Position numbers and translations under genes: made by a program. Shown one piece after another: positions 38,762 to 47,178 of a stretch of DNA of 64,000 nucleotides. The stretch lies in the NCBI RefSeq assembly GCF_010727945.1, contig NZ_AP022569.1:248001-312000 (forward strand), given 5' to 3'. Below the pieces are notes generated by a model. That model saw only the letters and a list, made by a program, of their open reading frames with translations. It searched no databases and was not told the DNA's origin. The stretch comes from Mycobacterium cookii (GTDB taxonomy: Bacteria; Actinomycetota; Actinomycetes; Mycobacteriales; Mycobacteriaceae). Positions within the stretch are counted from its first letter, which is position 1; the number at the start of each line of letters is the position of its first letter.

Positions 38762-39178
38762 TCAGGAGCTCGCGGGCACCAGGCGCAGCGAGATCGAGTT
38801 GATGCAGTAACGCTGATCCGTCGGCGTCGGGTAGCCCTCGCCCTCGAAGACATGGCCCAGATGACTGTGGCAGTTGGCGCACAGCACCTCGGTGCGGATG
38901 GCGCCCATCGAATGATCGGGTCGCAGGATCACCGCGTCGGAGTCGGCCGGGTCGAAGAAAGACGGCCAGCCGCAATGGGATTCGAATTTCTCGGTGCTGC
39001 GGAACAGCTCGGCGCCGCACGCCCGGCACTGGTAGACGCCAGCGGTTTTGGTGTCGGTGTACTCACCGGTGAACGGCCGCTCGGTACCGGCCCGACGCAG
39101 CACGTCGAACTCCTGCGGGTTGAGTTTCTTGCGCCACTCGTCGTCGCTGAGCTGCACCTTGGGCTGAGAGGAAGTCAT
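38762..39178 (-). CDS. msrB: Peptide methionine-(R)-S-oxide reductase
   Basis: A 138-residue MsrB that repairs the R epimer of methionine sulfoxide. The zinc pairs are CRAC and CANC, the substrate pocket GWPSFFDP and SHLGHVFEG, and the catalytic Cys is in QRYCINSISL. The length is normal for the family. It is convergent with the methyltransferase. Confidence 0.95.
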   Translation of the reverse strand: MTSSQPKVQLSDDEWRKKLNPQEFDVLRRAGTERPFTGEYTDTKTAGVYQCRACGAELFRSTEKFESHCGWPSFFDPADSDAVILRPDHSMGAIRTEVLCANCHSHLGHVFEGEGYPTPTDQRYCINSISLRLVPASS

Positions 39179-39187
39179 GCCTCCACG

Positions 39188-40516
39188 CTAGCTCGGATGG
39201 CGGTGACCCGCCGCGCCCGGCTCCGCCGCGCTTGCGATCACCGCGCCGCGCTGTTGCGAGTGCGTCAGCCACGACGGATCGATGCCGCCGTCCAGCCGGT
39301 TCTCGGCTTTGGCGTCGCGGTAGCGGAAGTACAGCACCGAGAAGACCACGATCAGCAGCAGCGACCAGCCGTAGGTGATCTTCAGGTATTCCAGCGGACG
39401 CCCGACGTACATCCAGTTGAACAGCAGCCAGCGGTCCATGGTCAGGAATCCGTATATGCCCAGCCACGCCACCCAGTTGCGGATCACCGAATTGGGCAGC
39501 ACCACCGTCATCAGGAACGGGAACAACATCATCGAGTAGTAGCCCTGAGCCAGCGCCAGCACCAGCCATGACCACAGCAGCAGCACGCCCGACGATGTGG
39601 TGAACCAGAACAGCGGGTCGCGGGTGCGGTAGTAGCGGTACAACAGCCACAAGCTGCCAATCGCCAACAGCGTGAACAGAATTCGCAGCAGGTGGATCAG
39701 CCAGAACGGCAGTCCGAAATAGACACCGTTGCCTTCGATCGAGCTGTTGAAATAGTCACGGACGCCGAGCATGTAGGGCACGGTGCGGGTGATGAAGTCC
39801 CTCGGATGCACGACCAGGTGCCACGCCGCCAGGTTGAATGCCGCCGGCACCAGGAAGGCCGGTATCACCGCGCGCCACTGGCGGTTCAACAGCGGCAACA
39901 GCAGCAGTGGGCCCAGTGCCGGCTTGACCACCAGTGTCAGACCGATGGCGATGCCGGCCCACCACTGCCGGCTGGTCCGGCCGTCGAGCAGCCATCGCAG
40001 GAACAGCACCTCGAGCAGCAGGATCACGCCATTGATGTTGGTGAAAACGAGTGTGTTGGTGACAGATTCGGTGCAGAACATCGCCAGCAGCAGCGCCGGT
40101 GCCGCGACGGAGTTCAGCGTGAAGTTGAACATTCGCAGCAGCACGTACGCCGCGAGGACGATCGCGGCGCTGTTGATCGCGATGAACAGGTAGCGCGACT
40201 CCGCGAAGGGCAGATAGCCGAACGGCGCCATCATCAGCGTGCCGCCGGGCGGATACAGGTAGTGCGGGTCGACGTAGTCGAAATGCTCGTTGTAGATGTC
40301 CCAGCCGCGCCGGAAGTTCAGCACCGCGCGGTAGACCGGCTTGAAGTCGTCAGTGATGTTGCCGTTGGTGGTCACCACGATGGTGCGGTGGATAACCGCC
40401 AGGATGGCTATCGGCCACAGCACCGCGCGCAGGACGTTCGCGGTGTTCGGCACGGCGGTGCGGGGCGCGAACAGGGCGTGCACCGGGCCGCCACGAGGGG
40501 ATTCGACTGCTGTCAC
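39188..40516 (-). CDS. aftC: Alpha-(1->3)-arabinofuranosyltransferase AftC
   Basis: A 442-residue GT-C (GT87) integral membrane enzyme with about ten helices. It adds the alpha-1,3 branching arabinofuranose to arabinogalactan and lipoarabinomannan from decaprenyl-phosphoryl-arabinose. The acidic motif of the first extracytoplasmic loop (ITDDFKPVYRA) and YLYPPGGTLMMAPFGYL are present. GTG 40516 is chosen: AAGGAG from an inserted MIRU lies 8 nt upstream. A GTG at 40525 is alternative. Confidence 0.93.
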   Translation of the reverse strand: MTAVESPRGGPVHALFAPRTAVPNTANVLRAVLWPIAILAVIHRTIVVTTNGNITDDFKPVYRAVLNFRRGWDIYNEHFDYVDPHYLYPPGGTLMMAPFGYLPFAESRYLFIAINSAAIVLAAYVLLRMFNFTLNSVAAPALLLAMFCTESVTNTLVFTNINGVILLLEVLFLRWLLDGRTSRQWWAGIAIGLTLVVKPALGPLLLLPLLNRQWRAVIPAFLVPAAFNLAAWHLVVHPRDFITRTVPYMLGVRDYFNSSIEGNGVYFGLPFWLIHLLRILFTLLAIGSLWLLYRYYRTRDPLFWFTTSSGVLLLWSWLVLALAQGYYSMMLFPFLMTVVLPNSVIRNWVAWLGIYGFLTMDRWLLFNWMYVGRPLEYLKITYGWSLLLIVVFSVLYFRYRDAKAENRLDGGIDPSWLTHSQQRGAVIASAAEPGAAGHRHPS

Positions 40517-40569
40517 GAGCGCCACTCCTTCTCATCCCTGCGCTCTGCATCGTCGTTGGCGCGTGTCAC
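40517..40569 (-). repeat. 53-bp MIRU upstream of aftC
   Basis: The 11-mer CGCTCGTGACA occurs at the aftC start and again exactly 53 bp upstream. Between lie ACGACGATGCAGAGCGCAGG and GAGAAGGAGTGGCGC, a textbook MIRU body. The duplication includes the GTGA (DTGA) target and the start codon itself; the unit provides the ribosome-binding site for aftC. Confidence 0.88.
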
Positions 40570-40595
40570 GAGCGAACCCTATAAGGCCCGAAGGA

Positions 40596-42155
40596 TCAGG
40601 CGGGACAGTAGGTATCGGTCGACGGCAAGTTGCCACTGTCGAGGTAGCCGACCAATGGCGGCACCGCGCACGACGAATAGACGCTGGCGCCGTGACCGAT
40701 GCCTTGCCACATCACCCGCTTGCTGGCCGCGGTCGCGTTGATGATGGTGGCAGCCGTGGCCGAGACGCCCTCCGACCCGACGATCGGGTCGTTCTGCACG
40801 CCCATCAGAAGCACGTTGACCTTGAGCACTTTCGGCGGTGGCGGCGGTTGGGTGCTTGGCCAGGAGACGCACTTGACCAGGCTGAGAGCGCCGATTGCGC
40901 CGAACTGCGGATAGAGCTTGGCCCAGGCGACGACCAGTTCGCGGATCCGGTCGGGCGTCGGTCGGTTGAGCGCGTCGCTGCAGGTGTTGACGAATTGACC
41001 GTCGGTGCCGCTGGTGGCCTGAGCCCGATTGATCAAGCTGGTCAGCAGGTTGGTGTCGCCCGACCGGGCGTTGGCCAGAGCGGTGGCGAGGTCGTTGGTG
41101 GTGCCGACCCGGTCGCCGGTCGGGAAGCCCAATGCGGTGTTGATGGCGCTGGCGAGGGTGGCCACCGACGCACTGGCAGGGCCGTGGCCGGCGCGGGCAT
41201 CGTCGAGCAACGAGGACACCGCGGCCTTGGGGTCGGGGCCGAGCGGACAGTTCACCGCGGCGCACTGCTGCGCGAACGCGTCCAGTGCAGCCTGCTGCCC
41301 TTTGACCTTTTGCTCGGCGGCGGCTTCGGCGCCGACACCGAGGGCGACGGGGGAGTCGAGGACCAGCCGGGCGACCCGATCCGGGTGGGAGCCCGCGTAG
41401 GACAACGCCACCTGTGCGCCGTTGCCGATCCCGAGCAGGGCCAGCGCCGGCACATCCCAGGTGCTGCGCAGTCGCTCGAGGTCGGCGGCGGCGTGCGTGT
41501 TGTCGTAGGCGGAGTCGCCCGGGGCGATGGTGTCGGTGCAGCTGGTGGTGGCGTTCTGCACGATGTCGGCGAGGTTGGCGACCGGGTCGTTGCCGGACTG
41601 GAATTGCGCCTGATCGTGGATTTCCTGGCGGTCGAACTGGTCGAGGCAGTCGACCGGGCTCGATGAGCCCATGCCGCGACGGTCGACGGCGACGATCGGG
41701 TGGTTCTTCAGCACGTCGGCGCCGGCGCGGGCCAGCCAGACCGGCAACTGCAGCGACGACGGCAGGTCCGTACCGGTGGTGAACACCAGCGGCCCGGCGT
41801 TGTCCGGGGTCTGTGCCGAGCGGGCGCGCACCACGCCGATGGTCAGCGTCCCGGCGGCGCCGTTGACGGGATCGAGGTCGGCGTCGTAGCTGGCGCAGTC
41901 CAGCTTGACGCCGACTGGTGCGGGGACCGCGGCGTCACCAAATTCGCGCGTCGTGCAGTCGTGCCAGGGCAAGTCGTTCTTCGGCTTCGCGATCGGGGGC
42001 GGACCGTTGCTCGGCGCTGCCGTCGTCGGCTTTCCCTGCGGCCGGGCGCCGGCGTTGGTGGCAAACCGCGGGTTAGCGGCCAGTCCGGGCGCGCAGCCGG
42101 CCAGCAATGCGGTCGCCACGATCAACGACGTGGCGATTGCGGCGGGCCGGGTCAT
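40596..42155 (-). CDS. Exported TAP-like alpha/beta hydrolase, lipoprotein (Rv2672-like)
   Basis: A 519-residue exported protein with a signal peptide ending in LLAGC (lipobox) and a Pro/Ala-rich linker to ~60. The fold then resembles tripeptidyl aminopeptidase-type hydrolases: the oxyanion-side DRRGMGSSSPVDC is typical, but the expected nucleophile elbow reads LGIGNGAQVAL, with Asn where Ser is expected. The C-terminal TAP domain ends with QGIGHGASVY, which supplies a His. I recall Rv2672 described as a secreted hydrolase. Confidence 0.87.
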   Translation of the reverse strand: MTRPAAIATSLIVATALLAGCAPGLAANPRFATNAGARPQGKPTTAAPSNGPPPIAKPKNDLPWHDCTTREFGDAAVPAPVGVKLDCASYDADLDPVNGAAGTLTIGVVRARSAQTPDNAGPLVFTTGTDLPSSLQLPVWLARAGADVLKNHPIVAVDRRGMGSSSPVDCLDQFDRQEIHDQAQFQSGNDPVANLADIVQNATTSCTDTIAPGDSAYDNTHAAADLERLRSTWDVPALALLGIGNGAQVALSYAGSHPDRVARLVLDSPVALGVGAEAAAEQKVKGQQAALDAFAQQCAAVNCPLGPDPKAAVSSLLDDARAGHGPASASVATLASAINTALGFPTGDRVGTTNDLATALANARSGDTNLLTSLINRAQATSGTDGQFVNTCSDALNRPTPDRIRELVVAWAKLYPQFGAIGALSLVKCVSWPSTQPPPPPKVLKVNVLLMGVQNDPIVGSEGVSATAATIINATAASKRVMWQGIGHGASVYSSCAVPPLVGYLDSGNLPSTDTYCPA

Positions 42156-42184
42156 GCCGACAACAGTAGCCAAGGCTTCGACGG

Positions 42185-42970
42185 TCAGGTCTGACGCACG
42201 TAGCGCGTGTACAGGTAGCCGTCCTCGTCGGTCAGGACGTGGGCGCGGCGCATCGCGGTGAGCACCTGGCCGGCGCCGGTGGCGATCCGTCCGGCCTGAC
42301 CGCCGACCAGGCTGGGTGCGATGGTCAGGCACAGGTCGTCGAGCAGATCGCGCTCGACGAACGAGCCGAACAACATCGGGCCGCCTTCGGTCAGCACCCG
42401 GTTCAGGCCGCGCTCGCCCAGCGCGGTCAACACGGCGGCCGAATCGACCTCACCGGGGTCGCCGAGCGAACAGTCGATCACGTCGGCCAGGCCGGACAGG
42501 GTGCGCCGGGTCTGGTCGGCCGCCGCCGCGCAGGTGCAGACCAGCGGCGCCACTTCGGTACGGGTGAAGACCGGCATATCGCGCTCCAGACGGCCGGAGC
42601 GGGTAACGATCGCCAACTGCGGGACTTCACTCTGCCCGCGGGCCTGACGGCGTCCCCGCTGTCCGACGGTGGGACGGGCGCCGGCGTAGCCCTCGGCGCG
42701 CACGGTGCCCGCGCCGACCAGCACCACGTCGGCGAGTTCACGCAGCAAAGAGAACACCGCCCGGTCGCCGGCTCCGCCGAGTTGACCGGACTTGCCGCCG
42801 AAGGTGGCGCCGCCGTCGACGCTGGCGATGAAGTTCGCGCGAAGCCAGACTCCGGCATGGTCCGTGGGATAGCTGTAGAGCTCGGGCAGATCGCCGCTGT
42901 CGAGATCACCTGCCGCATCGAGCAGCCGCAATTGCGCTCCGCCGGCATCATCAGCTGAAGGGTCAGCCAT
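42185..42970 (-). CDS. ribD: RibD C-terminal-type reductase (Rv2671-like)
   Basis: A 261-residue dihydrofolate-reductase-fold enzyme. NADPH/substrate motifs include ANFIASVDGGATFGGKSGQLG, VGAGTVRAEGY and LTEGGPMLFGSFVE. It has the reductase domain only, without the deaminase half of full RibD. In M. tuberculosis, raised expression of this protein can substitute for dihydrofolate reductase and gives para-aminosalicylate resistance. The true substrate in riboflavin synthesis is unproven. Confidence 0.88.
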   Translation of the reverse strand: MADPSADDAGGAQLRLLDAAGDLDSGDLPELYSYPTDHAGVWLRANFIASVDGGATFGGKSGQLGGAGDRAVFSLLRELADVVLVGAGTVRAEGYAGARPTVGQRGRRQARGQSEVPQLAIVTRSGRLERDMPVFTRTEVAPLVCTCAAAADQTRRTLSGLADVIDCSLGDPGEVDSAAVLTALGERGLNRVLTEGGPMLFGSFVERDLLDDLCLTIAPSLVGGQAGRIATGAGQVLTAMRRAHVLTDEDGYLYTRYVRQT

Positions 42971-43036
42971 GCCTCTGATTGCAGCACGTCAACGGGGCGC
43001 CCCCACGCACGGGGTTGCTCGCGCTGAGTGTGGCGG

Positions 43037-43537
43037 TCAGCGCGTCGGCCGAACCATCACGTAGTCGTGCTCGATATGGGAGCCGACCTGAAAGGTCCTG
43101 GTACCGGTGACGGTGAAGCCGGCCTTCGAGTAAAACCGTTGCGCGCGTTCATTTTTCTGATTGACGCCGAGCCATATGTCGGCGACACCCCATCCGGCGG
43201 CGGCCGCCAGCGCGGCATCCATCAACGCCGTCGACACCCCCGAGCCGTGCTGGGCGGGCAGCACGTACATCTTCGACAGCTCGACACGGCCGTCGTCGTC
43301 GCGAATCAGCATTGCGTAGCCCACTATTCGATCGTCCCGTTTGGCGGCGAGGACGATTCGCTGCGGGTCGGCCAGGTATTCGGCGAACCGCTTGTCGGAC
43401 AGGTTGGCCGCGATGAACGACGCGATGTCCGGTGGCGCGACGGACGGGGGACACGCCAGCGGAAAAGTGTGCGCGGCGACCGCGGCGAGCTCAGCGATGT
43501 CGATGGATTCGGCAGCGCCGATGCAGACTTTCGTCAA
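43037..43537 (-). CDS. GNAT-family N-acetyltransferase (Rv2669-like)
   Basis: A 166-residue GNAT. The acetyl-CoA loop QHGSGVSTALMDAAL (Q-x2-G-x-G/S) is near residue 100, preceded by the conserved strand VELSKMYVLP, and motif B is NERAQRFYSKAGF. It starts with TTG 43537; the only ribosome-binding site (AGGAG, 10 nt upstream) lies in a degenerate MIRU-like repeat. The substrate is unknown. Confidence 0.88.
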   Translation of the reverse strand: MTKVCIGAAESIDIAELAAVAAHTFPLACPPSVAPPDIASFIAANLSDKRFAEYLADPQRIVLAAKRDDRIVGYAMLIRDDDGRVELSKMYVLPAQHGSGVSTALMDAALAAAAGWGVADIWLGVNQKNERAQRFYSKAGFTVTGTRTFQVGSHIEHDYVMVRPTR

Positions 43538-43583
43538 TTGCCCGGCTTCTCCTCAGACCGTGCCGGTCTGCATCATCGCCGAG
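43538..43583 (-). repeat. Single degenerate MIRU-like unit between the MPT63-like and GNAT genes
   Basis: On the reverse strand it reads GCGATGATGCAGACCGGCAC then GGTCTGAGGAGAAGCCGGG, matching the body of the 53/55-bp arrays. It fills the whole gap between the upstream stop codon (43584) and the GNAT start and carries the Shine-Dalgarno, but no clean DTGA duplication is left. Confidence 0.7.
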
Positions 43584-44093
43584 CTACAGATTCCACTGCG
43601 CCAGGTGATAACCCGTCTTCCGGTCCAGCAGCACGACGGTGGAGACCGGATCGCGGTAGGCCTCCCAGTACACGCCGCCGCGGACGATCGAACCCGCGGG
43701 CGCATTGGCCAGCGCGGCGTCCAGGGCATCGGGTGCGTCGGAAGGGCGCGACTTGTAGGCGTCGCCGAACGGCGTCACTCCATCGAAGGTGAAATCGGTG
43801 ACCATCTGATGCGGGGTCGGCACGCGCACGGCGTGGATCGCCACGTCCGCGCGGACCACCGCGGAATTCGGATAACTCTTGACCGGTACGCCCACCCGGT
43901 TATAGCCGAAGCCCGGTGGCGGGTCGACTGGTTGGACGCTGCTGACGGTGACGTCCGCGATCATTTTTCCGGTGTCGACTCGCAGGGTGTCGCCGAGGTG
44001 ACCGATCGGCGCATCACCGGCCGATGCGCGCGGAGCCGCGACCAGCGTTGCGGCGAAAACGGTAATCATCACGACCAGGCAGCGGCGCATCAT
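43584..44093 (-). CDS. Exported MPT63-like (DUF1942) protein
   Basis: A 169-residue secreted protein. The signal peptide (VVMITVFAATLVAAPRASA) is followed by an immunoglobulin-like beta-sandwich resembling MPT63: GHLGDTLRV at the start, a central VVRADVAIHAVRVPTPHQ and the final GYHLAQWNL strand. No enzyme motif is seen. ATG 44093 is chosen of three clustered Met codons. It lies upstream of the GNAT gene on the same strand. Confidence 0.75.
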   Translation of the reverse strand: MMRRCLVVMITVFAATLVAAPRASAGDAPIGHLGDTLRVDTGKMIADVTVSSVQPVDPPPGFGYNRVGVPVKSYPNSAVVRADVAIHAVRVPTPHQMVTDFTFDGVTPFGDAYKSRPSDAPDALDAALANAPAGSIVRGGVYWEAYRDPVSTVVLLDRKTGYHLAQWNL

Positions 44094-44135
44094 CGCATGA
44101 TGGCACACCGCGCGGCCGACGTTGCCGGGTTGACG

Positions 44136-44618
44136 CTAGGCCTTCGGGTAGCCGCGTCGCACCGTGCGGTCCAGGATGCCCAGCGATGCCCGCAAGGCGA
44201 GCTCGGAGATGACCGGGAAGATCCCGGCTGCTCGCCAGTGCTCGTCGATTTGCGACCAGTCGTAGAACGACGTCACGCGCGTGCCCTCGCCCTGCTCGTC
44301 GGGTTCGAGCCGGTAGCCGTAGACGTGGCCGATCTGGGGTCGGATCTGACCAAGAACCGTCCACGAGATCAGCCGGTCGAGCTCGAAATCGCGGATGGTG
44401 ACCGTGACGTCGTACTTGCCCATCGGGAAGTCATTGAGAGACTCGCGGTCCATGTGGACGACGAAGCTGTCACCGGATGCGGCCACCGGGGAGCCCTCGG
44501 CGTCCTGCAGCATCCCAGACGAGTCGATGGCTACGTGCCCCTGCGGATCACACAGCACCGCGAAGATGTCGGCTGCGGGCGCCGCAATGGTGCGCTGGAC
44601 TTCGATGATGTCGGCCAT
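44136..44618 (-). CDS. SRPBCC (START/polyketide-cyclase-like) protein
   Basis: A 160-residue single-domain protein. It opens with EVQRTIAAPAADIFAVLCDP, the usual first strand and helix of the SRPBCC fold, then strands ending in GTRVTSFYDWSQID and a C-terminal helix that closes a hydrophobic cavity. Family members bind lipids or polyketides; the ligand is not predictable. Confidence 0.83.
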   Translation of the reverse strand: MADIIEVQRTIAAPAADIFAVLCDPQGHVAIDSSGMLQDAEGSPVAASGDSFVVHMDRESLNDFPMGKYDVTVTIRDFELDRLISWTVLGQIRPQIGHVYGYRLEPDEQGEGTRVTSFYDWSQIDEHWRAAGIFPVISELALRASLGILDRTVRRGYPKA

Positions 44619-44705
44619 TCGTCCGATTCTGGCAGGGCGCCAGTGGCTATGTCGCACTTCGGGCGTAGCTGCGACAGCGGTGCGGGTCTGAGCGATGATT
44701 GACCG

Positions 44706-45047
44706 ATGCGTCGCTTTTTGGTGCCGGTCGGCATCATCGCAGCACTGAGCTTCGCCGCGCCGGTCCACGCTGACCCCGACGCCGACCTGGATGCGAGCTT
44801 TCTCGATTCGCTGACCAGAGCGGGCATCACCATCAAGAGCAGACCGGGCGCGGTCAAAGCGGGCAAATCGGCCTGCGGGCTGATGGAACAGGGCAAGCCC
44901 GAACTCGACGTCATCCAGCAAGTCACCCGGCAGAACCCGGGTCTGGACACGACCAGGGCGGCGCAGTTCACCGCGATAGCGGCCAGTGCCTACTGCCCGC
45001 AGTACCTGCAACGCGCCGCCGGTCCCGCCGGCGGACCGAACCCGTGA
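44706..45047 (+). CDS. Secreted DUF732 protein, copy 1
   Basis: A 113-residue exported protein with a signal peptide cleaved after PVHA. The DUF732 domain has FLDSLTRAGITI, SACGLMEQGKPELDVI and AIAASAYCPQYL; its two Cys probably form a disulfide. The family is mycobacterial, helical and of unknown function. Its stop overlaps the start of a tandem paralogue. Confidence 0.87.
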   Translation: MRRFLVPVGIIAALSFAAPVHADPDADLDASFLDSLTRAGITIKSRPGAVKAGKSACGLMEQGKPELDVIQQVTRQNPGLDTTRAAQFTAIAASAYCPQYLQRAAGPAGGPNP

Positions 45048-45379
45048 GGCGTTTCCCGATATTGCTCGGCATCGTCGCGGCCCTGAGCTTCACCGTCCCC
45101 GCCCACGCCGAGCCGGCCAGTGACGCAAAACTGGATGCCAATTTCCTCGATGCGCTGCAGCGAGCGGGCGTCTCGTTCAACAACGGAGCCACCGCCGTCA
45201 ACTCGGCCAAAGCGGCTTGCGCGATGATGAACCAGGGTCAGCCGGAAATCGATGTGATTCGCCGTGTGGCAGAACAGAATCCGGGGATCGACACGACCAG
45301 CGCTGCGAAGTTCACCGCGATCGCGGCCAGCGCCTACTGTCCGCAGCATCTGCAAGGCGCCGGCGGCAGCCAGAACTAG
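45044..45379 (+). CDS. Secreted DUF732 protein, copy 2
   Basis: A 111-residue tandem duplicate of the preceding gene, with signal peptide ending AHA and matching blocks FLDALQRAGVSF, AACAMMNQGQPEIDVI and AIAASAYCPQHL. GTG 45044 overlaps the upstream TGA by 4 bp (GTGA), so translation is probably coupled. Confidence 0.86.
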   Translation: MRRFPILLGIVAALSFTVPAHAEPASDAKLDANFLDALQRAGVSFNNGATAVNSAKAACAMMNQGQPEIDVIRRVAEQNPGIDTTSAAKFTAIAASAYCPQHLQGAGGSQN

Positions 45380-45421
45380 TCGTGGGAATATCGGGCAACA
45401 GGCAAGAGCAAGCCGGGGGCA

Positions 45422-46561
45422 GTGGTGAAAGTCGGTCTGGCGGCGCAAGCACTTCCGATGCGCTATTCGCCGATGGCAGTGACACGCAGTAGTTACCTCT
45501 CCGCGGTTGCCACACGGGCCGATTCGTTCTGGCTGGCCGACCATCTGAACTCGTTGTATCCGCGTTCGATGGCCAAACCGAAGTACATCGGCGCAGCCCG
45601 GCTGACCCCGAAGGTCGATGCCAATCTCGAACCGTGGACTGTGCTCGGACACCTCGCCGCACGAAATCGGTTGGGCCGTATGCGACTTGGGATCGGTGTG
45701 ACCGACGCCGGCCGCCGCAATCCCGCGGTCACCGCGCAGGCGGCGGCGACATTGCACCTGCTTACCCGCGGCCGTGCGATCTTGGGTATCGGCACCGGCG
45801 AACGGGAGGGTAACGAACCCTACGGGGTCGACTGGTCCAGGCCGGTGGCGCGGTTCGAAGAGGCCATGGCCACAATCCGTGCGCTGTGGGACTCGCGCGG
45901 CGAGCTTGTCACCCGCGAGTCGCCGTTCTTTCCCTTGCACAACGCGGTTTTCGACTTGTGGCCGTATCGCGGTAAGTGGCCGGAGATCTGGATTGCGTCG
46001 CACGGACCGAGGATGCTGCGCGCCACCGGCCGCTACGCCGACGCGTGGTTTCCGGCCGCGGTGTTCTCGCCTGCCGAGTATGCGCGCCGGCTGGCCGCCG
46101 TGCGCACCGCCGCTTCGGATGCCGGACGCGATCCGACGTCTCTCGGTGCCGCTATTCTCTTCTTCACCGTGACCGGCCGTAGCCGCGACGAAATCGACGA
46201 AGCGCTCGAATCGACCGCGATGAAGACGTTCGCGCTGAACGCTCCCGCTGAATTGTGGAAGCGCCACAACGTCTCTCACCCGCTGGGCGACGACTTCACC
46301 GGATCCCAGGACATCATCCCGCAGATCCTCGACGAGGAGTCGGTGCTGTCGTACACGTCGAATGTGCCGCTGTCGCTACTGAAAGACGCATGCTTGCAAG
46401 GCACGCCGGACGAGATCGTCGAGCAGGTCGCAGAATGGCGCGATCACGGGCTGAGCTATCCGGTTCTGCTCAACCTGAGCACCCTGCAGCCCAGCCTTCG
46501 CCGAGGTCTGGCCGCCGGTAACCCGTTCGCCAAAGCCTTTCGCGGTATTCGCAAGTTGTGA
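45422..46561 (+). CDS. LLM-class F420-dependent oxidoreductase, phthiodiolone ketoreductase-like
   Basis: A 379-residue TIM-barrel flavin/F420 enzyme. It is strikingly close to remembered Rv2951c (phthiodiolone dimycocerosate ketoreductase): [53 protein letters not shown] and [17 protein letters not shown]. In M. tuberculosis that gene lies in the DIM/PGL locus; here no polyketide genes are nearby, so the substrate may differ. GTG start. Confidence 0.85.
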   Translation: MVKVGLAAQALPMRYSPMAVTRSSYLSAVATRADSFWLADHLNSLYPRSMAKPKYIGAARLTPKVDANLEPWTVLGHLAARNRLGRMRLGIGVTDAGRRNPAVTAQAAATLHLLTRGRAILGIGTGEREGNEPYGVDWSRPVARFEEAMATIRALWDSRGELVTRESPFFPLHNAVFDLWPYRGKWPEIWIASHGPRMLRATGRYADAWFPAAVFSPAEYARRLAAVRTAASDAGRDPTSLGAAILFFTVTGRSRDEIDEALESTAMKTFALNAPAELWKRHNVSHPLGDDFTGSQDIIPQILDEESVLSYTSNVPLSLLKDACLQGTPDEIVEQVAEWRDHGLSYPVLLNLSTLQPSLRRGLAAGNPFAKAFRGIRKL

Positions 46562-46578
46562 AACAGCCTGCGCTGCTG

Positions 46579-46878
46579 TCAGATTCCGGACCAGACCCAA
46601 TGCTGGCCGCCTTCGTCCCACCGCGGCTGCATCTGCTGGGCCCACGGTGGTGGAGGAGGAGGCGGTGGTACGTCGGCGGGTGCGTACGGCGGCGCGTAGG
46701 CCGGCCTGACGGAATACCAGTCCGGCGGCGCCGGCTGCGGGTGGCACTCGCCGGACCACACATTCCGCGACCAGGCGGGGTCGCAGGCCGCCGAGCTGAC
46801 CGGCGACATGGCGACGGCCACAGCAGTCAGGGGGATAGACGTGACCGCGATGACGGCGGCCAAGCGGTGAACAAGCAT
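46579..46878 (-). CDS. Small exported proline-rich protein
   Basis: A 99-residue product with a signal peptide to about residue 31 (VIAVTSIPLTAVAVAMSPVSSA), two Cys, then a run of prolines (PPPPPPPP) and a Trp-rich tail. It resembles short mycobacterial secreted proteins of unknown function. It is convergent with the oxidoreductase gene, 17 bp away. Confidence 0.65.
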   Translation of the reverse strand: MLVHRLAAVIAVTSIPLTAVAVAMSPVSSAACDPAWSRNVWSGECHPQPAPPDWYSVRPAYAPPYAPADVPPPPPPPPWAQQMQPRWDEGGQHWVWSGI

Positions 46879-47178
46879 TGCAGGCCTCTCGCTGGGACCC
46901 GGTGCCCGACTTCGGGCTCAGCTCAGACTATGCCCCGGTTGCCGGCCACGACAGCAAATGCCCGCACCAGGCCCCGTCGGCGTCCAGCGGCCAGTTAAAC
47001 GGTGCATAACACTAGCGTTAACTCGGATTCTGGGTATTCTTGCGAACGCCGGGATTAAAGCAGTTTGATCTTGAAAACTCGTAAACCGTTCACGCGGTTC
47101 TCAACCGCTCGTCTAGTCAGCGTGTCGACGCAAAGGCGACTGCAGTCGGCTGTGGGCCCGGAATGAAGGTGATTTGTT
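46879..47178. other. 300-bp intergenic region between divergent genes
   Basis: No coding frame is convincing. It must hold the promoters of the exported proline-rich protein (leftward) and the STAS gene (rightward). A GGGTAT at 47032-47037 resembles the -10 of a SigF promoter, but no matching -35 is found at the right distance. Confidence 0.4.

Noticed and set aside
47032..47037. GGGTAT as a SigF -10 for the STAS gene at 47179
   Set aside because: No GTTT-like -35 at 15-17 nt upstream, and the element is ~140 nt from the start codon.
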